Of a DNA stretch of 64,000 nucleotides, positions 17,811-27,918 are shown piece after piece. The notes under the pieces were generated by a model, which saw only the letters and a program-made list of their open reading frames with translations, was not told the DNA's origin and ran no database searches. The DNA lies in the NCBI RefSeq assembly GCF_013378075.1, contig NZ_CP051131.1:1736001-1800000 (forward strand), given 5' to 3'. A program made the translations under genes and the position numbers. Position 1 is the first letter of the stretch, and the number at the start of each line of letters is the position of its first letter. Source of the stretch: Parasphingopyxis algicola. GTDB lineage: Bacteria; Pseudomonadota; Alphaproteobacteria; Sphingomonadales; Sphingomonadaceae.

Positions 17811-18512
17811 ATGAAGCTATTCCGGCCGCAGGCTTTCCAGAAATTCAAGCCCAAAATCCGGCCGGACGGCACGCGATCGCAGCTGTGCGAGGTCGACACC
17901 CTGGCGCTGCGTCGCATCCAGAAAGGCGCGATGCACCACCATTGGAAAGGGGTGATGTGCAACAAAAACCCATTCGATCTGGCGCTCTACGCACAGCTGC
18001 TCTGGGAGTTGAAGCCGAAGTCCATCATCGAGATCGGCTACAAGTTCGGCGGCAGCGCCCTGTGGTTCGCCGACCAGGCCGAGATCATGAACCTCGGCGC
18101 GCGGCTTTATTGCGTCGATGTCGAGCAACGCGAACAGGTCTCGGATCCGCGGATCACGTTCGTGCATGGCGACGGCCGTGATCTCGGCGCGACGCTGACT
18201 GACGATGTGATCGCCGGCCTGCCGCATCCCTGGTTGATCGTCGAGGATGCGGATCACCATTATCTGACGACCATGGCCGTGATGGATTTCTTCGCGGCCC
18301 GCATGGACGCAGGCGACTATCTGGTGGTCGAAGACGGTATCTGCGACACATTCGGCCAGGAAGAGAAATATGATGGCGGCCCGAACAGAGCGATATTCGA
18401 ATTTTTCGAGGAATATCCCGATACGTTCGCCGTCGATGCCCAATATTGCGATTTCTACGGAAACAACGTCACCTGGTGCACGAACGGCTTCCTGCGGCGC
18501 GCCGACGACTGA
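17811..18512 (+). CDS. CmcI-like (cephalosporin hydroxylase family) protein
   Basis: The 233-residue protein has the Rossmann-like methyltransferase-fold core seen in the CmcI family: KSIIEIGYKFGGSALWFADQAEIM around residues 66-90, LYCVDVE at about 100 and a late LVVEDG strand. In the antibiotic pathway CmcI acts with CmcJ, but most relatives in sphingomonads occur among polysaccharide or methyltransferase genes with unknown substrates. ATG 17811 follows a GGGAGGA site. The gene interrupts a region where a sulfatase remnant lies on the opposite strand. Confidence 0.75.
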   Translation: MKLFRPQAFQKFKPKIRPDGTRSQLCEVDTLALRRIQKGAMHHHWKGVMCNKNPFDLALYAQLLWELKPKSIIEIGYKFGGSALWFADQAEIMNLGARLYCVDVEQREQVSDPRITFVHGDGRDLGATLTDDVIAGLPHPWLIVEDADHHYLTTMAVMDFFAARMDAGDYLVVEDGICDTFGQEEKYDGGPNRAIFEFFEEYPDTFAVDAQYCDFYGNNVTWCTNGFLRRADD

Positions 18513-18521
18513 TCGCGAGCG

Positions 18522-20276
18522 TCAAGCCTTGCGCCGCATCCGTCGGCGCCGAGCGACAAGGATGACGACCGGAATGACGATCGATCCGGCGAGGATTACG
18601 AGAACCCACCAGTAGCGACGCAGCACCGGGCCGCGGCTGTGCGCCATCAGCGTCTCGATCGGATCGTAGCCCTCGGGCATGTCGAGAACGCCATTCTCTT
18701 CCGCCCAGGCCGCATAGCCGGCCTGCATCGCGTCGAAGAGTTCGGGCTGGTCCGCGGACAGATCGCGGGTTTCGCCGGGATCGGTTTCGAGATCGTAGAG
18801 CCGCCACCGATTGTCGCCCAAAGGCGGGCCGTTGCGGACCAGCTTGTAGCGCCCCCGGTAGAAGGCCATGCGCCCGGCGGTTTCGATCCCGAAACTGTCC
18901 CCGGGCCCATAGATGTCCGTGTCCTCTCCGGACAGCGCCGGGATCAGGCTGCGCCCCGTCATCCCCCCGGCATCGGCCCCCGCCAGCACCGCGATCGTCG
19001 CGGGAATATCGCTGATCAGGCCGAGCTGGTGCGCGATGCCGCCTTCGGAGATGCCAGGACCCGAAACGATCAGCGGGACCCGCGTGCCGCCTTCATTGGC
19101 GTAGAATTTGAACAGGCTGCCGGGCGACGCATTGGCGCTCGCCCATTCGGGGCCGATAAAGCCGAAGCTGCCGCGCTCGCCCATCCTCTCGATATCGGTC
19201 GAATAGCCGACCAGCCACATCCAGGCGTCCATGATCAGACTGCCGCCGGGCGCATTGCCTTCCGGTCCGTTGTCCGACGTCACGATGAAGATCGTATTCT
19301 CATATGCGCCGATCGCCCGCAGATGCGCAATCAGCCGGCCGATATGATGGTCCATCGCCTCGAGCATCCCGGCGTTCACCGCCATGGCGCGCGCATACCA
19401 GGCCTGTTCCTCCGCCGTCAGATCGTCCCACTGTCGGAGATCGGGATGGATCGCGCCGAGCGGCGCGTCGGCGGGAATAAGGCCAGCTTCGATCGCCGCG
19501 GCGTGACGTCGTTCGCGGTGCACCTGCCATCCGCGATCATAGACGTCGCGATAGCGCATCGTGAATTCGCGCGGCGCCTGCACGGGGATGTGAATCGCCT
19601 GAAACGCCACATAGGCGAAGAAGGGATCGTCGGCGCCCGTTCCGCCGACGAAATCGATCATCCGGTCGACGAGAAATTCGGACGAGTAGAAATCGTCGGG
19701 CAGTTCGTGGACCGCCTCGCCGTCGGCAAACCATTCGGCCCGGTCGTAATAGGGCAGATAGGGCCGGTGCTCCCAATTGTCCGCACCGGTCGCGTCGACG
19801 ATGAAGGTCCGGTCGAACCCGCGCGCGCTGGGCAAGGTTTCTGACGTGTGCCCGAGATGCCATTTGCCGGTCATATAGGTGCGGTAACCGGCACGGTTGA
19901 GGCGCGTCGCGATGGTCGGCAGTCCGTCGGCCAGCATGCCGCGATAGGCGGGCGATCCCCGATGCTCCTCCGGCGTGGTTTCCGGCAGGTTGCCCAGCCC
20001 GGCGCGGTGGCTGCCGACACCGGTCATCAGCATCGCGCGCGAGGGCGCGCACATCGGCGTCGCGTGGAAATTGGAGAAGATCGTCCCGCGCCGCGCCAGC
20101 GCATCGATATGGGGCGTCGCTATCTCGCTGCCATAGACGCCGAGATCGGTGAAGGCGACATCGTCGGCGACGATCAGGACGATGTTGGGGCGGACCGTCT
20201 CCTGCGCGCCCGCCGCCGCCGCACAGCACAGCGCGGCGATCATCGCCATTACGCGTGCAAGACCCCAAACCCCCAT
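18522..20276 (-). CDS. Membrane-anchored sulfatase (formylglycine type)
   Basis: The 584-residue protein has a signal peptide (to about residue 24), the metal-binding NIVLIVADDVAFTDLG (Asp38, Asp39), and CAPSR with Cys76, which is the cysteine converted to formylglycine by a maturase. TGKWHLGH and TSDNGPEGN are further active-site blocks. The C-terminal end carries a membrane helix followed by an RRRRMRRKA tail, so it is probably anchored with its catalytic domain outside the cytoplasm. It would release sulfate from sulfated esters or glycans. No sulfatase-modifying enzyme gene is in the window. Confidence 0.9.
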   Translation of the reverse strand: MGVWGLARVMAMIAALCCAAAAGAQETVRPNIVLIVADDVAFTDLGVYGSEIATPHIDALARRGTIFSNFHATPMCAPSRAMLMTGVGSHRAGLGNLPETTPEEHRGSPAYRGMLADGLPTIATRLNRAGYRTYMTGKWHLGHTSETLPSARGFDRTFIVDATGADNWEHRPYLPYYDRAEWFADGEAVHELPDDFYSSEFLVDRMIDFVGGTGADDPFFAYVAFQAIHIPVQAPREFTMRYRDVYDRGWQVHRERRHAAAIEAGLIPADAPLGAIHPDLRQWDDLTAEEQAWYARAMAVNAGMLEAMDHHIGRLIAHLRAIGAYENTIFIVTSDNGPEGNAPGGSLIMDAWMWLVGYSTDIERMGERGSFGFIGPEWASANASPGSLFKFYANEGGTRVPLIVSGPGISEGGIAHQLGLISDIPATIAVLAGADAGGMTGRSLIPALSGEDTDIYGPGDSFGIETAGRMAFYRGRYKLVRNGPPLGDNRWRLYDLETDPGETRDLSADQPELFDAMQAGYAAWAEENGVLDMPEGYDPIETLMAHSRGPVLRRYWWVLVILAGSIVIPVVILVARRRRMRRKA

Positions 20277-20322
20277 GGGCTGGGTTTCGGCGATAGCCCC
20301 GATATTGTCAATTTGGGGGGCG

Positions 20323-21264
20323 TCAGCGCGAATCGAAGACCGAAATGCCGGCGCCCAGCTCGTTCCGGCCGATGCGCAACGCGTCGCCGCTCCAGTCGCC
20401 GATAAACCAGGTGTTACGGCGGACGCCGGGCGCCAGGGACGCCCGGTTGTCGGCGATGACGAGGCCGGTGCTCGAATTGCCGCCGCCTTCGGCCGCCACG
20501 GCGATAAAGGCGCTCCAATTTTCCTTGTTCTCGCCCTGCACGAAGATGTTGTTCGTAATCGCGCCGACCGCGCCCGCGGGCAGGTCGATCATGTAATTGG
20601 TGTCGCGGCCTTGTGTATCGTCGAAGCTGGAATCGGCGATGCGGACCTGGGGCGCGCGGCTCTTCACATAATGGCCGCCGGTGCCGCGCTCGAAGCGCGA
20701 GCGGGTGACTTCTAGCGAGCCATATTCGCCGATATAGATGCTGTGGGCGCAACTGAGGCCCCGGTCGCAGCGGCCGAGCCCGGAAAAGGTCGAGCGGTCG
20801 ATCAGGATGCTCGCGCCGCGATCGCGGGCCGAAAGAATACCCTGCTCGCTGTCGCGGAACAGCGAGTTATGGACCTCCAGATCACCCTCCTCGATCCGGA
20901 TACCCGCGCCATTGGCGTCGGGCACCGACAGGTTCTGGAAGACCAGCCCGTCGACGCGCGCTGCCCGGCCGCGCAGCACGAGCGCCGCTTTCCGTTCACA
21001 GGCAACGCCGTCGAAGATGACGGTGCCCGGCTCGACGGCGCGGTAGGTGATCGCGCCGGCTTCCTGCACCGCGCATTGACGATAGGTGCCGGGTGCGATT
21101 GCGATTGTCCCGCGCCCGTTGCCGATCGCATCCACGGCCCGGTCGAGCCGGGCAAAGCCCTGCCCGGTTTCCTCGACGGTGAAGGGCGCGGCAGTGCGCT
21201 GGGCGGCCAATGGCGCGCAGGTGGCGACGAGGACGGCGATGACGACGACAGGCGAAACGCGCAT
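20323..21264 (-). CDS. Exported right-handed beta-helix repeat protein
   Basis: The 313-residue protein has a signal peptide ending near PLAAQ and then short turns typical of a parallel beta-helix: DGLVFQNLSVPDANGAGIRIEEGDLEVHNSLFRDSEQGILS and similar. No catalytic motif of polysaccharide lyases can be identified. It follows the sulfatase gene in opposite order of transcription but on the same strand (46-base gap upstream of the sulfatase), which may suggest a role in carbohydrate handling; this is weak inference. Confidence 0.72.
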   Translation of the reverse strand: MRVSPVVVIAVLVATCAPLAAQRTAAPFTVEETGQGFARLDRAVDAIGNGRGTIAIAPGTYRQCAVQEAGAITYRAVEPGTVIFDGVACERKAALVLRGRAARVDGLVFQNLSVPDANGAGIRIEEGDLEVHNSLFRDSEQGILSARDRGASILIDRSTFSGLGRCDRGLSCAHSIYIGEYGSLEVTRSRFERGTGGHYVKSRAPQVRIADSSFDDTQGRDTNYMIDLPAGAVGAITNNIFVQGENKENWSAFIAVAAEGGGNSSTGLVIADNRASLAPGVRRNTWFIGDWSGDALRIGRNELGAGISVFDSR

Positions 21265-21374
21265 GGGGCACTCCCGATCAGGAACCCTCGCGATGCGCGC
21301 GATGCGGTTAAGAAAGTCCGAAAATCTGTGGTTAAGATCGGCTTTTCAGCGCGTTAACGCTCTTTTCGGGCCGT

Positions 21375-23999
21375 TCAGACCTCCAGATTCGGCCGGAGCC
21401 AGCGGATTGCGGTGTCGAGATCGACCGCGCGGCGGTCCGCATAGTCTTCGAGCTGGTCCTGCCCGACCTTCGCGACACCGAAATATTGCGACTGCGGATG
21501 GGCGAAATAGAAACCCGAAACGGCGGCGGTCGGCCACATCGCGAAGCTCTCGGTGAGCTCGATCCCGGCCGGGCCGTTATGCCCCGATCCGCCGCCGAGC
21601 AGGTCGAACAGCAACGGCTTCAGGCTGTGGTCGGGACAGGCCGGATAGCCGGGCGCGGGCCGGATGCCCTGATATTTCTCGCGGATCAGCTCCGCGTTCG
21701 TCAGATCCTCGTCCGCCGCATAGCCCCACAGTTCCGTGCGGACATGCGCGTGCATGCGTTCGGCAAAGGCTTCGGCAAGGCGATCGGCCAGCGCCTTCAG
21801 CAGGATATCGGAATAGTCGTCGGTCTCGGCCTTGAAGCGTTCGATATGCGCGTCGATGCCGTGGCCCGCGCAGACCGCGAAGCCGCCAATCCAGTCGCCC
21901 GCCGGATCGATGAAATCGGCAAGACACATATTCGCGCGGCCCGAGCGTTTCTGCACCTGTTGGCGGAGCATCGGCAGCCGATGCTCGCGGCCACCGTCGA
22001 TCACGACGATATCGTCGCCCTCGCGGCGGCATTCCCACAGGCCTGCCACCGCGCGCGGCTTGAGCCAGCCTTCCGCGATGATCGTATCGAGCATTGCCTG
22101 CCCGTCCTTGAACAGATCGCGCGCGCTCTCGCCCACCACGTCATCGTCGAGGATCGCCGGATAGGTGCCGGCGAGCTCCCAGGCGCGGAAGAAGGGCGTC
22201 CAGTCGATATAGTTTCTGAGATCGTCGAGCGGCCAGTCGTCGAAGACATGGAGGCCCGGCTTGGCCGGCACGGATGCCTTCAGCGCGCGATCGGCTTCGA
22301 ACGCGTTGGCGCGCGCATCGGCGAGAGGCACGAGCTTGCTCGCGCCCCTGCCCTCGCGTGCCGTGCGGATCTCGTCATAATCGTTGGCGACCTGTTCGAC
22401 GAACGGCGCCCGCTGGGTCTGCGAGACAAGGGTCGAGGCGACGCCGACCGCGCGGCTCGCATCGAGCACATGGATGGTCGGCCCCGCATAAGCCGGTTCG
22501 ATCCTGAGCGCGGTATGCACCTTGCTCGTCGTTGCGCCGCCGATCAGAAGCGGCACTTGCATGTCCGCCCGGTCCATTTCCTCGGCCACCGTCACCATCT
22601 CGTCGAGCGAGGGGGTGATGAGGCCGGACAGCCCGATCATGTCCGCGTCATTCTCGTTCGCCGCCTCGAGGATATCGGTCCACGGCACCATCACGCCGAG
22701 ATCGACGACCTCGAAGCCGTTGCACTGCAGGACGACGCCGACGATATTCTTGCCGATATCATGCACATCGCCCTTCACGGTCGCCATGATGATCGTGCCC
22801 TTACCCTTGGCATTCTCGTCCTTTTCCTGCTCGATAAAGGGCAGCAGATGGGCGACGGCCTTTTTCATCACGCGCGCGGATTTGACGACCTGGGGCAGGA
22901 ACATCTTGCCGCTGCCGAAAAGATCGCCGACGACATTCATCCCGTCCATCAGCGGCCCTTCGATCACCTCGATCGGCTTGCCGCCGGACTCGAAAATTTC
23001 CTGTCGCGCTTCCTCGGTGTCGTCGACGACATGGGCGTCGATCCCCTTGACGAGCGCATATTCGAGCCGCTTGACCACCTCCCAGCTCCGCCATTCCTCG
23101 GCTTCCTTTTCGGCCTTTTTGTCGGTGCCGCGATATTTCTCGGCCAGCGCGATCAGGTTTTCGGTCGCGTCGTCATGGCGATCGAAGATCACATCCTCGC
23201 ACGCCTCGCGCAGCTCGGGATCGATCGCATCGTAGACGTCGAGCTGGCCGGCATTGACGATGCCCATATCCATGCCGGCGGGAATCGCGTGATAGAGGAA
23301 CACGCTGTGCATCGCGCGGCGCACCGGTTCGTTGCCGCGGAAGCTGAAGGAGAGGTTGGAGAGGCCGCCCGAGATATGGACGCCCGGGCAACGCGCGCGG
23401 ATTTCCTGCGCCGCCTCGATAAAGTCGAGGCCATAGCGGCGATGCTCGTCGATCCCCGTCGCGATCGCGAAGACATTCGGATCGAAAATGATGTCTTCGG
23501 GCGGAAATCCGTTTTCGGTGAGCAGCTTGTACGCCCGCTCGCAGATCTCGACCTTGCGCTCCTTCGTATCGGCCTGGCCCGTCTCGTCGAACGCCATGAC
23601 GACCACGGCCGCGCCATAGGCCCGGCATTTGGCGGCATGGGCGAGGAATTCCTCTTCGCCCTCTTTCATCGAGATCGAGTTCACGATCGGCTTGCCCGAC
23701 ACGCATTTGAGCCCCGCCTCGATCACCGACCATTTGGAGCTGTCGATCATGATCGGCACGCGCGCGATATCGGGTTCGGCGGCGATCAGCTTGAGGAAGG
23801 TCGTCATCGCCTTTTCGGCGTCGAGCAGGCCTTCGTCCATGTTGATGTCGATGATCTGCGCGCCATTCTCGACCTGCTGGCGCGCAACTTCGACCGCCGC
23901 CTCATAATCGTCGGCGAGGATCAGCTTCTTGAACCGGGCCGAGCCGGTGACGTTCGTGCGCTCGCCGATATTGACGAATGTTGCGGTCGTTTCGGTCAT
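21375..23999 (-). CDS. metH: Methionine synthase, cobalamin-binding and activation part (split MetH)
   Basis: The 874-residue protein carries the MetH domains after the homocysteine domain: pterin/methyl-folate binding (about 1-260; [30 protein letters not shown]), a cobalamin cap and B12-binding domain (about 300-560; [10 protein letters not shown] at 411-420 gives the axial His413), and the AdoMet-dependent reactivation domain to the end ([15 protein letters not shown]). The homocysteine-binding domain is encoded by the gene immediately upstream. Together they would methylate homocysteine. ATG 23999 is chosen as the family start [16 protein letters not shown]; a longer open frame upstream runs through the neighbouring gene. 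Confidence 0.95.
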   Translation of the reverse strand: MTETTATFVNIGERTNVTGSARFKKLILADDYEAAVEVARQQVENGAQIIDINMDEGLLDAEKAMTTFLKLIAAEPDIARVPIMIDSSKWSVIEAGLKCVSGKPIVNSISMKEGEEEFLAHAAKCRAYGAAVVVMAFDETGQADTKERKVEICERAYKLLTENGFPPEDIIFDPNVFAIATGIDEHRRYGLDFIEAAQEIRARCPGVHISGGLSNLSFSFRGNEPVRRAMHSVFLYHAIPAGMDMGIVNAGQLDVYDAIDPELREACEDVIFDRHDDATENLIALAEKYRGTDKKAEKEAEEWRSWEVVKRLEYALVKGIDAHVVDDTEEARQEIFESGGKPIEVIEGPLMDGMNVVGDLFGSGKMFLPQVVKSARVMKKAVAHLLPFIEQEKDENAKGKGTIIMATVKGDVHDIGKNIVGVVLQCNGFEVVDLGVMVPWTDILEAANENDADMIGLSGLITPSLDEMVTVAEEMDRADMQVPLLIGGATTSKVHTALRIEPAYAGPTIHVLDASRAVGVASTLVSQTQRAPFVEQVANDYDEIRTAREGRGASKLVPLADARANAFEADRALKASVPAKPGLHVFDDWPLDDLRNYIDWTPFFRAWELAGTYPAILDDDVVGESARDLFKDGQAMLDTIIAEGWLKPRAVAGLWECRREGDDIVVIDGGREHRLPMLRQQVQKRSGRANMCLADFIDPAGDWIGGFAVCAGHGIDAHIERFKAETDDYSDILLKALADRLAEAFAERMHAHVRTELWGYAADEDLTNAELIREKYQGIRPAPGYPACPDHSLKPLLFDLLGGGSGHNGPAGIELTESFAMWPTAAVSGFYFAHPQSQYFGVAKVGQDQLEDYADRRAVDLDTAIRWLRPNLEV

Positions 24000-24007
24000 G
24001 ATTGCTT

Positions 24008-25054
24008 TCAGGCGGCGAGCGTCATCGGTTCGAGACCGGCGAGGAAAGTCTGTGTCATCGGCGCGGCGATCGCGCGCGGCGGCTTGCCTTCGACCATTTC
24101 GGCGATGGCGCGGATATGTGCGGGCGTCGTGCCGCAGCAGCCGCCGACGATATTGACGAGACCCTGATCGACCCACTGGCTGATCTTGTCGCGGGTATGC
24201 TCCGCTTCTTCGTCATATTCGCCGAGTTCGTTGGGGAGGCCGGCATTGGGATAGCCGATCACCAGCGTGTCGGCGATGTCCGAGATTGCCTGCATATGCG
24301 GACGCAGCCGGTCCGCGCCGAACGAACAGTTGAGCCCGATGGCCAGCGGGGTGGAGTGGCGCACCGCCGCCCAGAAAGCCTCGATCGAATGGCCGGAAAG
24401 GTTGCGGCCCGACATGTCGGTGATCGTCATCGAGAGGATCAGCGGCAGCGATCTGCCGTGCCGGTCGCCCGATTCATGCGCGGCCATGATCGCCGCCTTG
24501 GCGTTCAGCGTATCGAAGATCGTTTCGACCAGCAGCATGTCGACGCCGCCCTCGATCAGCCCGTCAATCTGTTCGGCATAGACCGATTTCATCTGGTCGA
24601 AATCGACCTCGCGGAAACCCGGATCGTTGACGTCGGGCGACAGCGACAGCGTCTTGTTCGTCGGGCCGATCGATCCGGCGACGAAGCGCGGCTTATCCGC
24701 CGTGGACGCGCGATCGGCCGCGCGCCGGGCGATCTCGGCCGCCGCGACGTTCAGCTCGTGAACGAGTGCCTCGTCGCCATAATCGGCCTGGCTGATCGTG
24801 GTTCCGCTGAACGTGTTGGTCGAGACGATATCGGCGCCGGCATCGAGATAGGCGGTCGTGATTTCCTCGACGATCTCGGGCCGGGTCAGGCAGAGCAGAT
24901 CGTTATTGCCCTTCTGGTCGAGCCGGAAGTCGCGATCCCCCCGATAGCCGGCCTCGTCGAGACTGTAATTCTGGATCGACGTCCCCCACGCGCCGTCGAA
25001 GACGAGGATGCGTTCGGCGGCGATCGTGCGGATCCGGTCGGCAATATCGGTCAT
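24008..25054 (-). CDS. metH: Methionine synthase, homocysteine-binding part (split MetH)
   Basis: The 348-residue protein is the betaine/homocysteine methyltransferase-like domain of MetH on its own. [30 protein letters not shown] and [22 protein letters not shown] mark the barrel, and the zinc ligands are Cys243 (GLNCSFG) and Cys306-Cys307 (GGCCGTT). It overlaps metF by four bases at its start (ATGA) and ends eight bases before the second metH gene. A longer upstream frame exists but lies inside metF and is rejected. Confidence 0.94.
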   Translation of the reverse strand: MTDIADRIRTIAAERILVFDGAWGTSIQNYSLDEAGYRGDRDFRLDQKGNNDLLCLTRPEIVEEITTAYLDAGADIVSTNTFSGTTISQADYGDEALVHELNVAAAEIARRAADRASTADKPRFVAGSIGPTNKTLSLSPDVNDPGFREVDFDQMKSVYAEQIDGLIEGGVDMLLVETIFDTLNAKAAIMAAHESGDRHGRSLPLILSMTITDMSGRNLSGHSIEAFWAAVRHSTPLAIGLNCSFGADRLRPHMQAISDIADTLVIGYPNAGLPNELGEYDEEAEHTRDKISQWVDQGLVNIVGGCCGTTPAHIRAIAEMVEGKPPRAIAAPMTQTFLAGLEPMTLAA

Positions 25055-25995
25055 GGGCTGTCGTCCTGCGTGTGAGGCCGCATGCCGAGCAGATGGCAGA
25101 TCGCATAGCTGAGCTCGGCGCGATTCAACGTGTAGAAATGGAATTCGCGCACGCCGCCTGCATACAGTTTGCGGCAGAGTTCGGCGGCGACCGTCGCCGC
25201 GATCAGCTGGCGCGCGGCGGGCAGCTCGTCCAGCCCTTCGAACAGGCGGTTCATCCAGTCCGGGATCGTCGCGCCGCACATTCCGGCGATCCGCCGGGTC
25301 GTGGCGACATTGGAGACCGGCAGGATGCCGGGCACGATCTCCGCATCGATCCCGGCCGCCGCCGCCTCGTCGCGGAAGCGGAAGAAATTCTCGGCCGAAA
25401 AGAAGAATTGCGTAATCGCCCGCGTCGCCCCGGCGTCCAGCTTGCGCTTGAGATTGTCGAGATCGGATTGCGGGCAATCGGCTTCGGGATGGACCTCGGG
25501 ATAGGCGGCGACCGACACCTCGAACGGCTTGAAAGCCTTGATCCCCTCGACCAGCTCGGCGGCACTCGCATAGCCTTCGGGATGCGGCTGGAACGGCTCG
25601 AACGTATCGCCCTTGCGGGGCGGATCGCCGCGGAGCGCGACGATGTGGCGCACGCCCGCGTCCCAATAGTCGCCGATGACCTCTTCGATCTCGGCCTTGC
25701 TCGCATCGACGCAGGTCAGGTGCGCGGCGGCCCTGAGCGGCGTCTCCTGCGTGATCCGGCGGACCGTCGCATGGGTGCGCTCGCGGGTGGAGCCGCCCGC
25801 GCCATAGGTCACGGAGACGAAGCGGGGGCCGAGCGGCTCGAGCGTCTTCACCGACTCCCAGAGCGTCGCCTCCATCTTCTCGTTCTTGGGCGGGAAGAAT
25901 TCGAACGACACCTGCGCATCGCCGGCCAGATCGGCGAACAGCGGATCGTCCATGGCGCGGCGCGCCTCGTGCAGCTGGTCGACTGTCAGATTCAT
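25051..25995 (-). CDS. metF: Methylenetetrahydrofolate reductase
   Basis: The 314-residue flavoprotein makes 5-methyl-THF for MetH. Family blocks: VSFEFFPPKNEK near residue 32, VSVTYGAGGSTRERT around 60, HIVALRGDPP, ITQFFFSAENFFRF and HFYTLNRAELSYAIC near the end. The start ATG 25995 overlaps the stop of the regulator gene (ATGA), and the end overlaps the next gene in the same way, so the operon is translated as a tightly coupled unit. Confidence 0.95.
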   Translation of the reverse strand: MNLTVDQLHEARRAMDDPLFADLAGDAQVSFEFFPPKNEKMEATLWESVKTLEPLGPRFVSVTYGAGGSTRERTHATVRRITQETPLRAAAHLTCVDASKAEIEEVIGDYWDAGVRHIVALRGDPPRKGDTFEPFQPHPEGYASAAELVEGIKAFKPFEVSVAAYPEVHPEADCPQSDLDNLKRKLDAGATRAITQFFFSAENFFRFRDEAAAAGIDAEIVPGILPVSNVATTRRIAGMCGATIPDWMNRLFEGLDELPAARQLIAATVAAELCRKLYAGGVREFHFYTLNRAELSYAICHLLGMRPHTQDDSP

Positions 25996-26951
25996 GCCGC
26001 CACCACCTTCAGCCGCCGGCCGGCCTTGCGGCGGCCGAGCCATAATTTCACCGTCAGTTCACCGCCCTCGAGCTCGTCGACCAGGCCGCCCTCGATGTTC
26101 GCCGCGGCGAACCAGCGCGCGATCTGCTCGTCGGAAAAGCCGAGACGCGCATGGGCGTTCTGGCTGCGCAGATCCTCGCGCTCATGCGCCGCGAAATCGG
26201 CGATCAGCAGCCGGCCGTCCGCATCGAGCAGGCGCGCGGCCTCGGCGATTGCTGCCGCAGGCTGCTGCGCATAATGGAGCACCTGATGCAGGATCACGGT
26301 GTCTGCGCCGCCGCTCGGCAGTTCCAGCGCATACATGTCGCCCTGGCGGATTTCGGCCTTGTCGAGCCCCGCTTCGGCGAGCTTGGCGCGCGCCAGCCGG
26401 AGCATTTCGGGGCTGCGATCGATCCCGATCGCGCTCGCCGCGTCGCCGCCGAACAGCTCCAGCATACGCCCCGTTCCGGTGCCGATATCGATCAGCCGGC
26501 CGAGCGATGTCTTGCCGAGCGCCCGGCGCATGGCCGCCTCGACCTCGCTCTCGGCAACATGAAGCGAGCGGATGGCGTCCCATTGATCGGCATGCGCGGC
26601 AAAATAGGCTTCGGCCGCGGCCTGGCGATCGGCGCGAACGGCGGCCAGCCGGGCGATATCGGCGCGCATCCAGTGATCCTCGCCCTCTTCCGACCAGCCG
26701 TCGATCGCGTTGAGCAGCGGACGAACCCGCACGGGATCGCCCAGTCCCAGGAAAACCCAGCTGCCTTCCTTGCGGCGTTCGGCGAGCCCGGCATCGACGA
26801 GAATCTTGACATGACGGGAGACACGCGGCTGGCTTTGTCCCAACACCTGAGCCAGTTCGCCGACCGAAAGCTCCATCGCGCGCAACAGCGCGACGATTCG
26901 CAGCCGGGTCGGATCGGCAAGGGCCCGGAATATCTCGAGTTCGGCGCGCAT
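25992..26951 (-). CDS. ArsR-family regulator fused to a SAM-dependent methyltransferase
   Basis: Residues about 1-80 form a winged helix of the ArsR family (FRALADPTRLRIVALLRAMELSVGELAQVLGQSQPRVSRHVKILVDAGL). A methyltransferase domain follows from about 130 (LIDIGTGTGRMLELFG, IGIDRSPEML, DTVILHQVLHY). The gene heads the metF-metH operon, so it is probably its regulator, sensing a methionine-cycle metabolite; this resembles SahR, the SAH-responsive ArsR-type regulator of the methionine cycle in Proteobacteria. ATG 26951 is chosen since the promoter would put the transcript start just before it; ATG 26963 in the same frame is an alternative. Confidence 0.85.
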   Translation of the reverse strand: MRAELEIFRALADPTRLRIVALLRAMELSVGELAQVLGQSQPRVSRHVKILVDAGLAERRKEGSWVFLGLGDPVRVRPLLNAIDGWSEEGEDHWMRADIARLAAVRADRQAAAEAYFAAHADQWDAIRSLHVAESEVEAAMRRALGKTSLGRLIDIGTGTGRMLELFGGDAASAIGIDRSPEMLRLARAKLAEAGLDKAEIRQGDMYALELPSGGADTVILHQVLHYAQQPAAAIAEAARLLDADGRLLIADFAAHEREDLRSQNAHARLGFSDEQIARWFAAANIEGGLVDELEGGELTVKLWLGRRKAGRRLKVVAA

Positions 26952-26958
26952 GTATAAA

Positions 26959-26987
26959 GACATAAAGATATCTTTATATGCGGTCAA
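26959..26987 (-). promoter_or_regulatory. Promoter and palindromic operator of the methionine operon
   Basis: ATAAAGATATCTTTAT at 26962-26977 is a perfect 16-bp palindrome. On the minus strand a TTGACC (-35-like, 26987-26982) precedes it and a weak TATGTC (-10-like, 26964-26959) overlaps its far half with 17-base spacing, so a dimeric repressor bound there would block the polymerase. The implied transcript start is at about 26952, giving an almost leaderless message. ArsR-family proteins bind such palindromes, and the encoded regulator follows at once. Confidence 0.65.
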
Positions 26988-27030
26988 CCATCGGCGTTGT
27001 TATAGATGACGTACCCAAACAGAGTTGACC

Positions 27031-27918
27031 ATGCTAAATCCGAAATATGATTCGTTCTCGCCTTTCGATCTGTCGGTTTTCGATAGAGCATCGCACGTGG
27101 CAGTAATGCAAGCCTTCTTCGATGCTAGCGAAGGTGGCGGCTATCTGACGGTTGGCGGCTACCTATTTCGCAAGAAGCACATCAAGCCATTCACCAAAAG
27201 GTGGCGCGCGATGCTGCGCAAGTTCGGCATCGAATATTTCAGAATGACGGAGTGCAATACCGCGTCAGGGGAGTTTTCAAATAAGGGCGAGCAAGAATGC
27301 GACCAATGTGCCCGAACCGCCATCCCTATCATCACGGATTACGCGACTAGTGGCATTACGGCGACCGTTGATATTGGGGCGTTTGAGCAGTCCGGCCTTA
27401 CCGACTTTATGCAAAGTCCGTTCAGCCTCGCCGCCTATTCAGCGCTTGTGGGCTGTCGCCAATGGGCCGAGGCAAACGACCTGGTAGCGCGCGTTTTCTA
27501 TGTATTCGAGGCGGGCGACGACTATCAGTCAGACGCAAACCAGCTATTGAACTCTATTTCAGAGGATGCCGAGCGTCGTCAGACGTACTACTATGAAGAC
27601 CACGCCTTTCTCACCAAGCGCGGCTCTCTACCGACCCAGGCGGCTGACATTCTGGCCTGGCATGCGCGTAAGCAATGGGGCCGCGAAGATCGCGGCATCG
27701 AGCATTTGCGGGGCGATTTCAGTGAATTGGTCGACAAAGTAGAAACCAAAAAGTTCATTTGGGATGAGCAATATCTCCGCGAGATGCATGAGGAATCAGC
27801 TGCGGCTACCGGCAGCGAAGATTGGGCCAAGGTTGTGGGCAAGCAGCTTAGGAGGACGGCCTCTAATGCTCGCCGGATTGACCGCGAAGTAGCCGCGATT
27901 CTTGAACGAGTTCGTTAA
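27031..27918 (+). CDS. DUF3800-like passenger protein of the IS1595 element
   Basis: The 295-residue protein has FFDASEGGGYLTVGGYLF near the N-terminus, a KRWRAMLRKFGIEYFRMTEC block and a late QAADILAWHARKQW helix, the arrangement of DUF3800 proteins (an acidic start motif, then the C-terminal ADxxAW motif), a family with an RNase-H-like fold and no settled function. It begins 13 bases inside the left terminal repeat and is carried within the transposon, convergent with the transposase. Base composition is AT-richer than the flanking chromosome. Related passenger genes have been noted in some IS1595 elements, so a role in transposition or host survival is possible; this is inference. Confidence 0.6.
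   Translation: MLNPKYDSFSPFDLSVFDRASHVAVMQAFFDASEGGGYLTVGGYLFRKKHIKPFTKRWRAMLRKFGIEYFRMTECNTASGEFSNKGEQECDQCARTAIPIITDYATSGITATVDIGAFEQSGLTDFMQSPFSLAAYSALVGCRQWAEANDLVARVFYVFEAGDDYQSDANQLLNSISEDAERRQTYYYEDHAFLTKRGSLPTQAADILAWHARKQWGREDRGIEHLRGDFSELVDKVETKKFIWDEQYLREMHEESAAATGSEDWAKVVGKQLRRTASNARRIDREVAAILERVR

Noticed and set aside
21486..24167. Long plus-strand frame antisense to metH
   Set aside because: MetH motifs on the minus strand explain the region; the frame has no signal of its own.
25055..25666. N-terminal extension of the homocysteine-domain gene upstream of ATG 25054
   Set aside because: It lies within metF in a different frame and has shadow composition.
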